Assembly (NCBI GenBank): GCA_003134785.1
Contig: PLCN01000019.1
Span: 124,001-188,000, forward strand
DNA from: Spartobacteria bacterium
GTDB taxonomy: Bacteria > Verrucomicrobiota > Verrucomicrobiia > Chthoniobacterales > UBA10450
Reading direction: 5' to 3'
DNA length: 64,000 nt
Both the position numbers and the translations under genes were made by a program. Below are positions 1-8,115 of this stretch, piece after piece. Position 1 is the first letter of the stretch, and the number at the start of each line of letters is the position of its first letter. The notes below the pieces were generated by a model that saw nothing but the letters and a program-made list of their open reading frames with translations, did not search any database and had not been told where the DNA came from.

Positions 1-1672
1 GCGTCGTGTGACGGTAACTAAAATTCGTTTCCAGGCGGTTTCCCTCCGGTAGACTGGCGCTCTTAATGGAGTCATCATACCACATGGTGAGGCTCACGGC
101 AAAAACGACGGCATTAGTTTCTTCGGCCCGCGCAAACAGGCCGTTACTCGTGGAAGACGAAAATGTAGCATTAGTATATCGATCAGGTTGCCATTGATCG
201 GATAGGGCCAGAGTGATGCCCTGAACAAACGAACAACGATTACGCGCGTGGAAACCCTTCCATTCAAGCTTACCGAGGAGGTCGTCGCGTTCGAATCGCC
301 CGGTAATTCCTTTTGTTTCGTTCCATTCGTGACCGTATTGACCAGTGAAAGCGAGCAGAGGCGAAAGATCGTCTTTATCTTGGATGAGGGCGACGGTTTG
401 GGCTAATTCCGCGCGATGGGTAAATCCGTCGGGATCAGTCGCCGGAGTCGAAGGATCAAAGCCGTCGATTCGAACAAGATAATAGCTAAGCAGAGTCTTC
501 CATCGGGTATTAAGGGTTAGAACGAGCGCCTCTTGAGCCGAGAATACATTACTGAAAATACTTTGATCAATGTAGAGCAATTGATCCGATATTTTCACAA
601 GGCCGGCGAGTTTTGGAGTGATGGCTCGCTGGTAGCTTCCGGAGATAGTCTGAAGCAGGCGATCGCGGGTTGGGAGCTCCTGAAAGGTGTCAGCTATGAA
701 AATGTATCTTAGCGACAATCTGTCGGTTAGCCAACCGCTGGAACTCGACGCAGGGTGGCTCATGGAAATATCACGGGCCAAGGCAAAGGTGGATTCGTTG
801 TAAAAAGAACTCTTCTGGGCCACACCGTTTGGAAGCGGCAGGCTTCTGCCCAGAGCAATAACATTGTTGTTGTAACCGATTGCACTTGAGATCGAGGCCG
901 TAAATGGCAACTCGGTTTTTCCCGGAATCGGCATGGGACACAAGGCCAAGTTGGGCTCGTCGTCGCTCCTCTTCGCCTCTAGAACCAATTGCTTGGGCTT
1001 CGCTTCCGCCTCCTCTTTTAGACGTTTCGCTATCGCGAGATTAGGATACGCTTGCGGATTCCCGCTTGCCTCGGCTCGACGGATGTAGTCCCCCAAAAGA
1101 TCGATGCCCGTTTTCAACTCTGGCGATCCAACACTCGACGAGTTTACGAGTGCATTCCCCAGGGCAAAAGTGGTCTCGGGATCTGGACCCTTCGCTTTCC
1201 TGACCCATTCGATTTTTCTAATGGCAGAACAATACTCCTTTAATTGCAGGAGCGATAAGCCTTCGCCGAATATTGCCTCGGAATGCTCTGACATGATGGT
1301 TTCTGCATAAGTGAACTCCTTAAGTGCTTTTTCTGCGAATGCCTTCGCCTCTTCCGCGAGTCTCTTGGCTTCGTCGTTTAGCAGCTTAGCACTCGTCTCC
1401 AAGGCATCGTTCTGCTCGGGACACGCCGCCTTGGCCGCGGCCTTCGCATCGCCAGCCTTTCGATCTGCGGCGGCACCAATCACGTAGCTCTTTTCCAGCT
1501 GGGCTTGTCCTCTGAGAACGGCCCTCTTATAGGCGCCCTCATTATCGGATTCGCCGAACGCACGGTGGTAAGAGGCGAAGAACAAAAGGTACAGAAGGCT
1601 CAGATGAACGCATCTGACTGCGAACCAAAACCCGGTTGTTCCCTTTCGATCCGCAGCGCTCCACCTATTCAT
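1..1672 (-). CDS. TPR/coiled-coil protein with predicted outer-membrane barrel (3' end beyond window)
   Basis: An open frame of 557 codons runs from an ATG at 1672 (minus strand) to the left edge without a stop, so the C-terminus is missing. A hydrophobic stretch near residues 24-36 (LSLLYLLFFASY) fits a signal peptide. Residues about 40-220 are helical, Ala/Lys/Glu-rich and TPR-like (for example KALKEFTYAETIMSEHSEAI). From about residue 240 the sequence becomes rich in Ser/Thr/Asn with alternating hydrophobic residues (FTASISSAIGYNNNVIAL), as in outer-membrane beta-barrels. This resembles proteins with a periplasmic TPR part and a C-terminal barrel; I do not recognise a specific family. No good Shine-Dalgarno precedes the ATG and the frame stays open some way upstream, so the start is uncertain. 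Function unknown. Confidence 0.6.
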   Translation of the reverse strand, partial: MNRWSAADRKGTTGFWFAVRCVHLSLLYLLFFASYHRAFGESDNEGAYKRAVLRGQAQLEKSYVIGAAADRKAGDAKAAAKAACPEQNDALETSAKLLNDEAKRLAEEAKAFAEKALKEFTYAETIMSEHSEAIFGEGLSLLQLKEYCSAIRKIEWVRKAKGPDPETTFALGNALVNSSSVGSPELKTGIDLLGDYIRRAEASGNPQAYPNLAIAKRLKEEAEAKPKQLVLEAKRSDDEPNLALCPMPIPGKTELPFTASISSAIGYNNNVIALGRSLPLPNGVAQKSSFYNESTFALARDISMSHPASSSSGWLTDRLSLRYIFIADTFQELPTRDRLLQTISGSYQRAITPKLAGLVKISDQLLYIDQSIFSNVFSAQEALVLTLNTRWKTLLSYYLVRIDGFDPSTPATDPDGFTHRAELAQTVALIQDKDDLSPLLAFTGQYGHEWNETKGITGRFERDDLLGKLEWKGFHARNRCSFVQGITLALSDQWQPDRYTNATFSSSTSNGLFARAEETNAVVFAVSLTMWYDDSIKSASLPEGNRLETNFSYRHTT

Positions 1673-2236
1673 AAAGAGAACTTTCGAAAAGGATTCTCGC
1701 TGTGCCTCGTCAAGTATACCCGAAACCTACCGGCGCTACCCTTTAATAAAGGAAGCAACTCTGGATAAACCAAACAACCAGAGAGAACGGACCACTGACG
1801 AAACGATTTCATTGGCAATATCTCACTTTACTTTTTCTACGGGATCGGCGCGGCGAAGTTCTCGAAAAAGTTTCGAAATGTTCAATGTGGCTTGAAGTGT
1901 CAGCGCCTTATCCGGATCTAGCTTGAGGGACGCGGCGATTGTTTCATGCGCTTGGGCAATCGTCGTTGTACAGTGTCGAAGGGGATGAGAACTGTCTGGC
2001 GCGTTTTTGCTTATTTGAGGCGGTACCCTCTTGATGCCACAAGGATCAGCTGCACCTGCCGGATTCATTAAAATAGGAACTACTCAGGTTCAATACAGGG
2101 ACCTGAACGGCAAACCTCAGAACTTGACGTAGGATGTGTATCAGAAGAACTAAACGCGCAGTCCCCGCGCCAAGCGGAAGATTAACGATTTTTTTCTGGA
2201 ACTTCGACTCTCCTTTCCCGTAAAGCTGTTCGCGGT
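1673..2236. other. 564-bp gap with a stray copy of the msbA-like gene start
   Basis: No convincing intact gene. Positions 1984-2029 nearly repeat the first 15 codons of the ABC exporter gene at 2988-3034: the peptide VWRVFAYLRRYP is kept, with four changed codons, and the frame closes after 28 codons at 2069. A minus-strand frame at 1823-2068 (81 codons, ending LFRELRRADPVEKVK) runs across the copy. Its C-terminal half looks faintly TPR-like and may be a relic, but I cannot assign it. Confidence 0.5.
1984..2029 (+). pseudogene. Relic of the 5' end of an MsbA-type exporter gene
   Basis: Starting at the ATG at 1985, the codons give MRTVWRVFAYLRRYP, against MKIVWRVFAYLRRYP at the start of the intact gene at 2989. 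The differences are AAA to AGA, ATT to ACT, TAT to TAC and CCC to CCT. Homology ends abruptly afterwards. This is best read as the left remnant of a duplicated exporter gene, now separated from the intact copy by the sigma-factor gene. Confidence 0.55.
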
Positions 2237-2914
2237 ATGGCACCTCCCCAGGACAACGCTGGAAGGGGAATTTTTCCACAGACGCCATGGCAACTTCTTT
2301 TGTGGCACGAACGAGCAAGACGTCGCCAGCGAGAAGAGGCCTTGGCCGAGTTCTGCCGCATCTATCGGAGACCTGTCTTGAACGTTCTGCGTTCGCGTCG
2401 AGTCGACCCCGGCGACGCGGAGGATCTCACCCAGGGGTTCCTGCTTCATTTTATCCAGAGCAAAGCCGCGGCGCGCGCACAGCCGGCGAAAGGCCGGTTT
2501 CGCGATTTTCTCGTTGGCGCGCTCAATCACTATTTGAGCGACCTCCAGGCGCGCTCTGGCGCGCTTAAGCGCGGCGGCGGAGCAATGGCGCTGAGCCTGG
2601 ACGAGCGCCCTCTCGCTGAAGTGGAACCGCTCCTCCCTCACCAATCCGCGCTCCCGCGGCACTGCGATCGCGCCTGGGTCGCCAGCCTGATCGAGAGCGT
2701 GCTGGCTGATTTGGAAGCGCAATACACACGCGAAGGCCGTGGCCGGATGTTCCGGCTGCTCAAGCCTCATTTGACCGGCGAAGAGCCGCAGCCTTACTGG
2801 AAACTCGCTCTGCGCCTGCGCTGCTCGCCAGTCGCTTTGCGCAAGAACGTCGAGCGGATGCGCGCGCAATTCCGGGAAAAGCTGCGCGACGATAGCGGGA
2901 AGCGTCCAAATTAG
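2237..2914 (+). CDS. ECF-like RNA polymerase sigma factor
   Basis: 225 residues. Residues about 36-115 match sigma region 2: an acidic DAEDLTQ core at 60-66 followed by FLLHFI, as in ECF factors common in Verrucomicrobia and Planctomycetes, and an NHYLSDLQA helix. Residues about 183-215 form a region-4-like helix-turn-helix (WKLALRLRCSPVALRKNVERM). The N-terminal FPQTPWQLL is a recurrent opening of this subfamily. It should direct core RNA polymerase to a small regulon. No anti-sigma gene lies beside it. It sits between the relic copy and the intact copy of the exporter start, so it may have arrived with that rearrangement. Function as a sigma factor is inferred from family resemblance. Confidence 0.75.
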   Translation: MAPPQDNAGRGIFPQTPWQLLLWHERARRRQREEALAEFCRIYRRPVLNVLRSRRVDPGDAEDLTQGFLLHFIQSKAAARAQPAKGRFRDFLVGALNHYLSDLQARSGALKRGGGAMALSLDERPLAEVEPLLPHQSALPRHCDRAWVASLIESVLADLEAQYTREGRGRMFRLLKPHLTGEEPQPYWKLALRLRCSPVALRKNVERMRAQFREKLRDDSGKRPN

Positions 2915-2988
2915 AAAGTAGAAATTAGAAAGCCGGCGATGCCTCATGCGCGTCGCCGTTGATTGTTCTATATTGCGTGCTTGGAAAG

Positions 2989-4836
2989 ATGAAAATTGTC
3001 TGGCGCGTTTTTGCTTATTTGAGGCGGTATCCCTGGATGGCGGCGGGGACGCTCGGTTGCGCGGTGCTCAGCACCTTGATGGTGATGGTGTTCCCGATTG
3101 TGACCAAGCGCGTCATCGATGAAGTGTTGTATCAGCACCACCCGGAGCGACTGACCCCGCTGGTCCTGTTCGCGGCGGTGGCGTTCGTCATCCAGAATGG
3201 ACTGAATTCGCTCCGGATCATTCTGAACAACACGTTCGAGCAAAGAGTCATCTTCGATCTGCGAAGCGATCTCTATTCGCACATCCAGATGCTGCCGCTG
3301 CGCTGGTTCGATAATCGCGCCACGGGCGATTTGATGACGCGCATTCTCGAGGATGTAACCTCGGTCGAGCGAATGCTGATCGATGGGATCGAACAGGGCG
3401 TCATGGCCGTGCTGCAGCTCGTGGTCGTGCTCGGGATGATGTTTTACTTCAGTGTTTCGCTTTCGTTTGTCGGATTGGCGCCGTTGCCCTTGCTGGCCGG
3501 CGGCGCGCTCTGGTACACCCTCACAGCGCATCGGCGTTATCGCCTCCAAAGGCGCGCGGCGTCGGCGATGAACTCGCTGCTGCACGATAACCTGGCGGGA
3601 ATCCGGCAGATCAAGAGCTTCGTGCGCGAGCGGGAACAACACAGCCGCTTCAATTCCGTGAGCGACCAGCTTCGCCACGCGACGCTCGTGGTGATGCGCG
3701 TGTGGGCGCTGTATCACCCATCGATGATTCTCATCGGCTCGCTCGGGATTGTTTTCACGGTGTGGTTCGGCGCGCGCGTCGTGCTGAGCGGCGGCATGCA
3801 AGTGGGCGACCTGATCGCGTTCCTCATGCTCACCGGATTTTTGTATGAGCCGATCAACAAACTTCATCAACTCAATCAGCTGGTGCAGGCCGGACGGGCC
3901 TCGGGTGAGCGCGTCTTCGAAATTATCGACGAACCGATCGAGCCGGGATGGGATGTGGCGAAAGAAACTGTGCGGGTGAAGGGCGATGTCGAGTTCAACG
4001 ATGTCGGTTTCAACTATGGAAAAGAAGGCGCTCCGGCGCTGCAGCACATCAGTTTTCACGCCCGGCCCGGCGAGACGATCGCGCTCGTCGGCACGACCGG
4101 CGCGGGCAAATCGACTCTCGTGAATTTGTTGACGCGCTTCTACGAGTACGAGACGGGCGAAATCTTGATCGACGGAAGGCCGATCCGCGACTTCGGCATG
4201 CGCCGGCTGCGAGAGATGATCGGCGTGGTGACGCAGGAGAGTTTTCTCTTCAACGGCTCGATCCGCGAAAATCTTCTGATGGGGCGGCCGGATGCGACCG
4301 ACGACGAAATTCTGCGCGCGGCGGAAGCGGCAAATGCGCGGGGATTCATCGATCTGTTGCCGAAAGGTCTGAGCAGCGTGGTGGGAGAGCGCGGGGTGAA
4401 ATTGAGCGTAGGTGAGAAGCAGCGGCTTTCAATCGCACGCGCGCTTCTGAAGGATCCGCCGATTTTGATTCTCGATGAAGCGACGGCAAGCGTGGATATG
4501 GCGACGGAAAGACTGATTCAGGAAGCGCTCGAACATCTGATGTCGCATCGCACTTGTTTCGTGATCGCACATCGGCTTTCCACTATTCTGCGGGCTGACC
4601 AGATTCTGGTCCTGGAACGGGGACGCATCATCGAGCGGGGCACGCATGCATCGCTGCTCGAGCTGGGTGGGAAATACGCGCGCTTGTGGGAGCACAGCTT
4701 TCTGGAGAAGCCGGCTGAGGATCTGGAAGCGATCGCGGCGTCGGAGGAGAGGAGAAGCATTCAAGCTTCCGCCGCCAAACTGGCCGCGGCCGAGGAGTGC
4801 CCAACTGAAGAAGAGACTCTGGACGTTTCAGCCTAA
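2989..4836 (+). CDS. ABC exporter, MsbA/lipid A-type half transporter
   Basis: 615 residues from the ATG at 2989; a TTG 30 bases upstream would add only an unconvincing leader. Residues 1-310 form the six-helix membrane domain with the ABC exporter linker RWFDNRATGDLMTRI. The nucleotide-binding domain carries Walker A GTTGAGKST at 368-376, the Q-loop VTQESFLFNGS, the signature LSVGEKQRLSIARAL (Val where Gly is usual), Walker B ILILDEATASVD and the H-loop FVIAHRLST. A 45-residue Glu/Ala-rich tail follows. It probably dimerises and flips a lipid or lipopolysaccharide precursor, or exports a drug, across the inner membrane. The substrate cannot be read from sequence. Confidence 0.9.
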   Translation: MKIVWRVFAYLRRYPWMAAGTLGCAVLSTLMVMVFPIVTKRVIDEVLYQHHPERLTPLVLFAAVAFVIQNGLNSLRIILNNTFEQRVIFDLRSDLYSHIQMLPLRWFDNRATGDLMTRILEDVTSVERMLIDGIEQGVMAVLQLVVVLGMMFYFSVSLSFVGLAPLPLLAGGALWYTLTAHRRYRLQRRAASAMNSLLHDNLAGIRQIKSFVREREQHSRFNSVSDQLRHATLVVMRVWALYHPSMILIGSLGIVFTVWFGARVVLSGGMQVGDLIAFLMLTGFLYEPINKLHQLNQLVQAGRASGERVFEIIDEPIEPGWDVAKETVRVKGDVEFNDVGFNYGKEGAPALQHISFHARPGETIALVGTTGAGKSTLVNLLTRFYEYETGEILIDGRPIRDFGMRRLREMIGVVTQESFLFNGSIRENLLMGRPDATDDEILRAAEAANARGFIDLLPKGLSSVVGERGVKLSVGEKQRLSIARALLKDPPILILDEATASVDMATERLIQEALEHLMSHRTCFVIAHRLSTILRADQILVLERGRIIERGTHASLLELGGKYARLWEHSFLEKPAEDLEAIAASEERRSIQASAAKLAAAEECPTEEETLDVSA

Positions 4837-4848
4837 CGATCCAGGGCT

Positions 4849-4937
4849 GTAGCCGCTTCCCCCGAGCCGCTTCGTTGTGCGAAGCGTCATTCTTGTTTTC
4901 GCGCGCAAGCCAACGCTTCGCACAGCGAAGCGGCTAC
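4849..4937. repeat. REP-like palindrome with GTAG/CTAC ends
   Basis: The outer arms GTAGCCGCTTC and GAAGCGGCTAC are exact complements. Inside, CGCTTCGTTGTGCGAAGCG and CGCTTCGCACAGCGAAGCG each fold back or pair with each other. It lies between convergent genes (exporter and LysM protein). GTAG before a palindrome is the hallmark of REP elements handled by Y1 (TnpA-REP) transposases. Confidence 0.7.
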
Positions 4938-4959
4938 AGGTGCTGCGCGAATTCTCGAG

Positions 4960-5415
4960 CTATCCGTTAGGCGAAGCGGACGGAGAGGTCGAGGGCGTGG
5001 GAATCATGATCGTCTGACCGATCTGCAATTTACGATCGTTCTCGATGTGATTGAATCGCTGCAATTCTTCCACGCTGACTTTGTGCATCTTCGCGATGGA
5101 AGTAAGCGTCTCGCCTTTCGCGACTACGTGAGTGTTGCCGCTCTGCGGCGTTTTGGGCGCTTCGAGTGTAACGCCGGTCGTGGCCGGAGTGGGGTTTTCC
5201 CCGATCATGACACCCGGCTTGATGGCGGAAACTTGCTGCTCAAGTTTTAGAATCTGCTGCGAGAGCGCATCGATCTTCGCGTTCTGTTCGTCGATTTTCT
5301 TCGTCAAGGCTTCGAGCAACGCGGTGTTCTTGTCCCCCGGCGCCTGGGCGGGAGCGTTCGTGCAAATCGTCGCCGCCAGAAGAAAACAGAAGGAGCAGAG
5401 GGCGAAGCGCTTCAT
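4960..5415 (-). CDS. Secreted LysM-domain protein
   Basis: 151 residues from the ATG at 5415 (MKRFALCSF); an upstream ATG at 5433 would only add six residues before the signal peptide. A signal peptide covers about 1-24. Residues 30-66 form a heptad-rich coiled coil (LLEALTKKIDEQNAKIDALS). A LysM module spans about 95-139 (HVVAKGETLTSIAKMHKVS, ending IGQTIMIP), followed by a Ser/Pro tail. LysM binds N-acetylglucosamine polymers, so the protein is likely a periplasmic peptidoglycan-binding factor, and the coiled coil may make it oligomeric. It is divergent from the UBact-proteasome operon and shares a 97-bp promoter region with it. Confidence 0.85.
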   Translation of the reverse strand: MKRFALCSFCFLLAATICTNAPAQAPGDKNTALLEALTKKIDEQNAKIDALSQQILKLEQQVSAIKPGVMIGENPTPATTGVTLEAPKTPQSGNTHVVAKGETLTSIAKMHKVSVEELQRFNHIENDRKLQIGQTIMIPTPSTSPSASPNG

Positions 5416-5512
5416 GGGGTTCCATCTTGGCATTGAGGCGCGGCGGAGGCAAGCGCGCGTGAGCCCGCGCCGCCAGCTTGCCTTTCGCCGATTTATCTTC
5501 TAGCCTTTTTCC

Positions 5513-5683
5513 ATGCCTGAGCGCATCCAAAAGCCTCCGATGCCGTGGGGACCGAAGCAAGGAGATGGAGACGGCCCGCGATCGCCGGATATCTCGCGAC
5601 CGGACACGAGGGACCTCCTCAAAAAGATGCGCAAGGTCGATCCCAACCAGTCCAAGCGCTATCGCCAGCGCACGGGCCAGTGA
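5513..5683 (+). CDS. UBact/Pup-like protein modifier
   Basis: A 56-codon gene too short for many gene callers. It begins MPERIQKPPMPWG, has a Gly/Asp/Pro-rich disordered middle, and then RPDTRDLLKKMRKVDPN and ends RYRQRTGQ. This matches the UBact family of Pup-like modifiers described in Verrucomicrobia, Nitrospirae and relatives. The RPDT-DLL-MRKVDP helix and the RYRQR-G-Q/E tail are the family's conserved parts. The terminal Gln implies that a Dop-type deamidase would convert it to Glu before ligation to target lysines. The stop codon overlaps the prcB start (TGATG at 5681-5685). This translational coupling and the neighbours confirm the assignment. No deamidase or ligase gene lies in the window. 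Confidence 0.93.
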   Translation: MPERIQKPPMPWGPKQGDGDGPRSPDISRPDTRDLLKKMRKVDPNQSKRYRQRTGQ

Positions 5684-6504
5684 TGGATTCGATCGGCCTG
5701 GCGCTCGACCAGAATCCTTCTGGAGCGAGCGATGATTTTCCCGCGTTGCTGCGCCGGCGCGGTCTTCTTCCCGCGGTGCCGGCGCAAACCGGCATGGCGC
5801 CGACAGCGGATCCCGCCTGGATTCCAACCCAGGCGACGACGATCCTGGCTTTCAAATTTCAAGGTGGGGTGCTCGTGGCGGGCGACCGCCGCGCGACGTC
5901 GGGACATACGGTCGTTTACGATCGCGCGGATAAGGTGCTCGAAATCGATCGGCATTCGATCATGGCGATCGCGGGCGTGCCGGCAACGGCGTGGGAAATG
6001 GCGCGTGTGCTCGAACATTCTTTTCAGTTCTTCCGGCGCACGCAATTGCAGGAGATGAGCGTGGACGGAAAAGTGCGCGCGCTCTCAAAATTGTTGCGGG
6101 ACAACTTCGGCTTCGTTCTGCAAGGCGTCGGCATCGTCGTGCCGATCTTCGCCACTTACGATTCCGGCGCGGACCCCTCGGCGCGCCTTTATTTTTACGA
6201 CGCGATGGGCGCGCAATTTGAGGTGGCAGATTACGCCGCCACCGGTTCCGGATCGCCGGCCGTGCGCGGGATTCTTTATTACGAAAACAACTGGGGGAAA
6301 AAGCCGCTGGTGAAACTGACTGAAGACGAAGCCGTGACGGTGGCCTTGCGCGCGCTCGACACGGCGGCGGAATCAGACACAGCGACGGGCGGGGTGGATC
6401 GAAACGCGAAAATTTTCCCGGTGATCAAGATTGTTTCGCGCGGCGGCATCACGACGCTGCCGGAGAAACGGATTGGCGCGCTCTTCAAACGCACTGTCGC
6501 ATGA
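5683..6504 (+). CDS. prcB: 20S proteasome beta subunit
   Basis: 273 residues starting at the ATG that overlaps the ubact stop. A propeptide of 51 residues ends before TTILAFKFQGG. Taking Thr52 of that motif as Thr1 puts Asp at 17 (AGDRR) and Lys at 33 (RADKVLEI), which is the complete catalytic set of active proteasome beta subunits. The late ATGSGSPAVRG and DSATATGG-like segment (ESDTATGGVDRN) also match actinobacterial PrcB. The mature subunit of about 222 residues should form the proteolytic rings of the 20S core. Proteins tagged by UBact are the presumed substrates. It overlaps prcA by four bases (ATGA). Confidence 0.95.
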   Translation: MDSIGLALDQNPSGASDDFPALLRRRGLLPAVPAQTGMAPTADPAWIPTQATTILAFKFQGGVLVAGDRRATSGHTVVYDRADKVLEIDRHSIMAIAGVPATAWEMARVLEHSFQFFRRTQLQEMSVDGKVRALSKLLRDNFGFVLQGVGIVVPIFATYDSGADPSARLYFYDAMGAQFEVADYAATGSGSPAVRGILYYENNWGKKPLVKLTEDEAVTVALRALDTAAESDTATGGVDRNAKIFPVIKIVSRGGITTLPEKRIGALFKRTVA

Positions 6505-7280
6505 TCGAAGAGCCATACCGTTGGGTCGAAGCGATTGCGAATCGCGCCGAATATATCGAGACGCAGCTGGCGGCGGGGAGTCCGATCGCGGCGGTCGGAT
6601 ATCGCGACGGCATTTTGTTCGTAACCCTTGGCCGAGGCCGGCAAAAAGTTTTTGAGATTTATGATCGAATTGCGATGGGGGCTATCGGACATCCAGGCGA
6701 CATCGAGCGTTTGCGCATGGCGGCGATCGAGCTGGCCAGCGCGGAAGGTTTCACGCGGTCAGCCGCGGATGTGTCGTTGCGACGGCTGGCGCATTACTCA
6801 CTGAGTCCGGTGCTAAAGACTGCGTTCGAGCAAGTGTACGGCGCGCCGTATCTCGCGCGCATACTCTTTGCGGAAATCGGCGCCAAACAGGAATCGGATT
6901 TATTTTTGCGCCTGGAATACGATGGCGCCATTGCGACCAACAGCGCGAACTTCGAACAGACGCGGCAGGATTTTGGCGCCATCAGCGGGACGCGCCAATC
7001 GACCGAATTGATGGAGAAGTTCCTCCAGGCTGAGCATTCCGCGGGCGCCACTTTCGAGCGAGCGATGAAGATCGCGCTCGATGCCTGGACCGTCGGTCAT
7101 CTCGCGCTGGGCGACGGCGGCGTGAAAGAGCTTCCGGCGCGCGATAAGATTCTGAGCGAACGAAAAGACAGATTGCGCACAGCGGGCGTCGAGGCTGCGG
7201 TTCTGGAACGCGACGACAAGATCGCGCTCCGGTATCGCGGGTTGAGCGCAACCGAAATCCGTTCGGCGCTGGGAGACTGA
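6501..7280 (+). CDS. prcA: 20S proteasome alpha subunit
   Basis: 259 residues. It matches bacterial PrcA: an N-terminal gating segment, then an RAEYIE...GSPIAAVGYRDGILFVT strand pair, the FEIYDRIAMGAIGHPGDIERLR core, and RLEYDGAIATN. There is no catalytic Thr, as expected for an alpha subunit. In actinobacterial PrcA the C-terminal tail is removable; here the tail ends EIRSALGD. Alpha rings cap the beta rings and dock an AAA+ activator through HbYX tails; no such ATPase gene is present nearby. The start overlaps the prcB stop, so the two subunits are likely produced stoichiometrically. Only 11 bases separate it from the amidase gene. Confidence 0.92.
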   Translation: MIEEPYRWVEAIANRAEYIETQLAAGSPIAAVGYRDGILFVTLGRGRQKVFEIYDRIAMGAIGHPGDIERLRMAAIELASAEGFTRSAADVSLRRLAHYSLSPVLKTAFEQVYGAPYLARILFAEIGAKQESDLFLRLEYDGAIATNSANFEQTRQDFGAISGTRQSTELMEKFLQAEHSAGATFERAMKIALDAWTVGHLALGDGGVKELPARDKILSERKDRLRTAGVEAAVLERDDKIALRYRGLSATEIRSALGD

Positions 7281-7291
7281 GTTTCGCGGCC

Positions 7292-8095
7292 ATGTTCGGT
7301 AGAGCCGATCGCGATCGAAGGAGTCGGCGTCCGATTCTCGCGTGGCTTGGTTTCGTGCTGATGGTGTTGTCGTTCGTGTGGCTGCAATTTTTGCCGCCGA
7401 TATTAAGACGACAGGCTGTGAACTCGCCCGCGACGGACGAACCATTCGCTCTCGTGGTGCTCGATCCCGGCCACGGCGGTCAGGATTCCGGAACCATGAA
7501 GGCCGGCATTCTGGAGAAGGAACTTGCGCTCGACGTGGCGCATCGAGCGGAACGGTTGCTGCAAGAACGCGGCTTCGCCACTTTACTCACACGCAACGAC
7601 GACACCTACGTCTCGCTGGCCGGTCGCGCCGCGATCGCAAACGAGCAGTCGCATTGCATTTTCATCAGCATTCATTTTGACGACGCGGCGAGGCCGGCGG
7701 CCACGGGCGTTGAGACTTACTACGCCGCTCACCAAACCTCATCGAATCCAATGCGCGTGTTATCGTGGCTGCTGTTCCTGCATCGGACGGCGTTCGAACC
7801 GCCGAATGCGGAGAGCCAGAGCCTGGCTTCAGTGATTCAAGAAGCTCTGGTCACGCACACGCAGGCGATGGATCGCGGGACGACACCGCAACAATTCTTC
7901 GTCATCGCGAATGTGCGTCACCCGGCCGTTCTGGTGGAAGGCGGTTTTCTCACCAACGCGGAGGAGATGAACAAACTCGCGACCGGCGATTACCGCGAAC
8001 AGATCGCCGAGGCGATCAGCGACGGCGTGGTGCGTTATCGAGAGATGTTGCGCGAACAACGGACGCCGCTCGCCATCAATTTGCCTGGTGGGTGA
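7292..8095 (+). CDS. N-acetylmuramoyl-L-alanine amidase (Amidase_3, AmiC type)
   Basis: 267 residues. An N-terminal membrane anchor lies at about 15-34 (ILAWLGFVLMVLSFVWLQFL). The catalytic domain shows the zinc ligands and catalytic Glu of the Amidase_3 family: LDPGHGGQDSG, GILEKELAL, FISIHFDD and LVEGGFLTN. It cleaves the bond between N-acetylmuramic acid and L-alanine in peptidoglycan, acting in the periplasm. It follows prcA by 11 bases and is probably on the same transcript. That makes it the only downstream partner of the proteasome operon here, though a functional link is not shown. Confidence 0.92.
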   Translation: MFGRADRDRRSRRPILAWLGFVLMVLSFVWLQFLPPILRRQAVNSPATDEPFALVVLDPGHGGQDSGTMKAGILEKELALDVAHRAERLLQERGFATLLTRNDDTYVSLAGRAAIANEQSHCIFISIHFDDAARPAATGVETYYAAHQTSSNPMRVLSWLLFLHRTAFEPPNAESQSLASVIQEALVTHTQAMDRGTTPQQFFVIANVRHPAVLVEGGFLTNAEEMNKLATGDYREQIAEAISDGVVRYREMLREQRTPLAINLPGG

Positions 8096-8115
8096 TTGGG
8101 CAAAAACCGAGAGCG

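Noticed and set aside
1823-2068. Minus-strand 81-codon frame upstream of the sigma factor
   Set aside because: Its N-terminal part is simply the antisense of the exporter-start relic. The remainder (ASLKLDPDKAL...) is too short to assign and was only noted within the gap description.
2968-4059. Long minus-strand frame (363 codons) opposite the ABC exporter
   Set aside because: His/Arg/Gln-rich antisense product typical of GC-rich coding DNA; the plus-strand frame has all ABC motifs.
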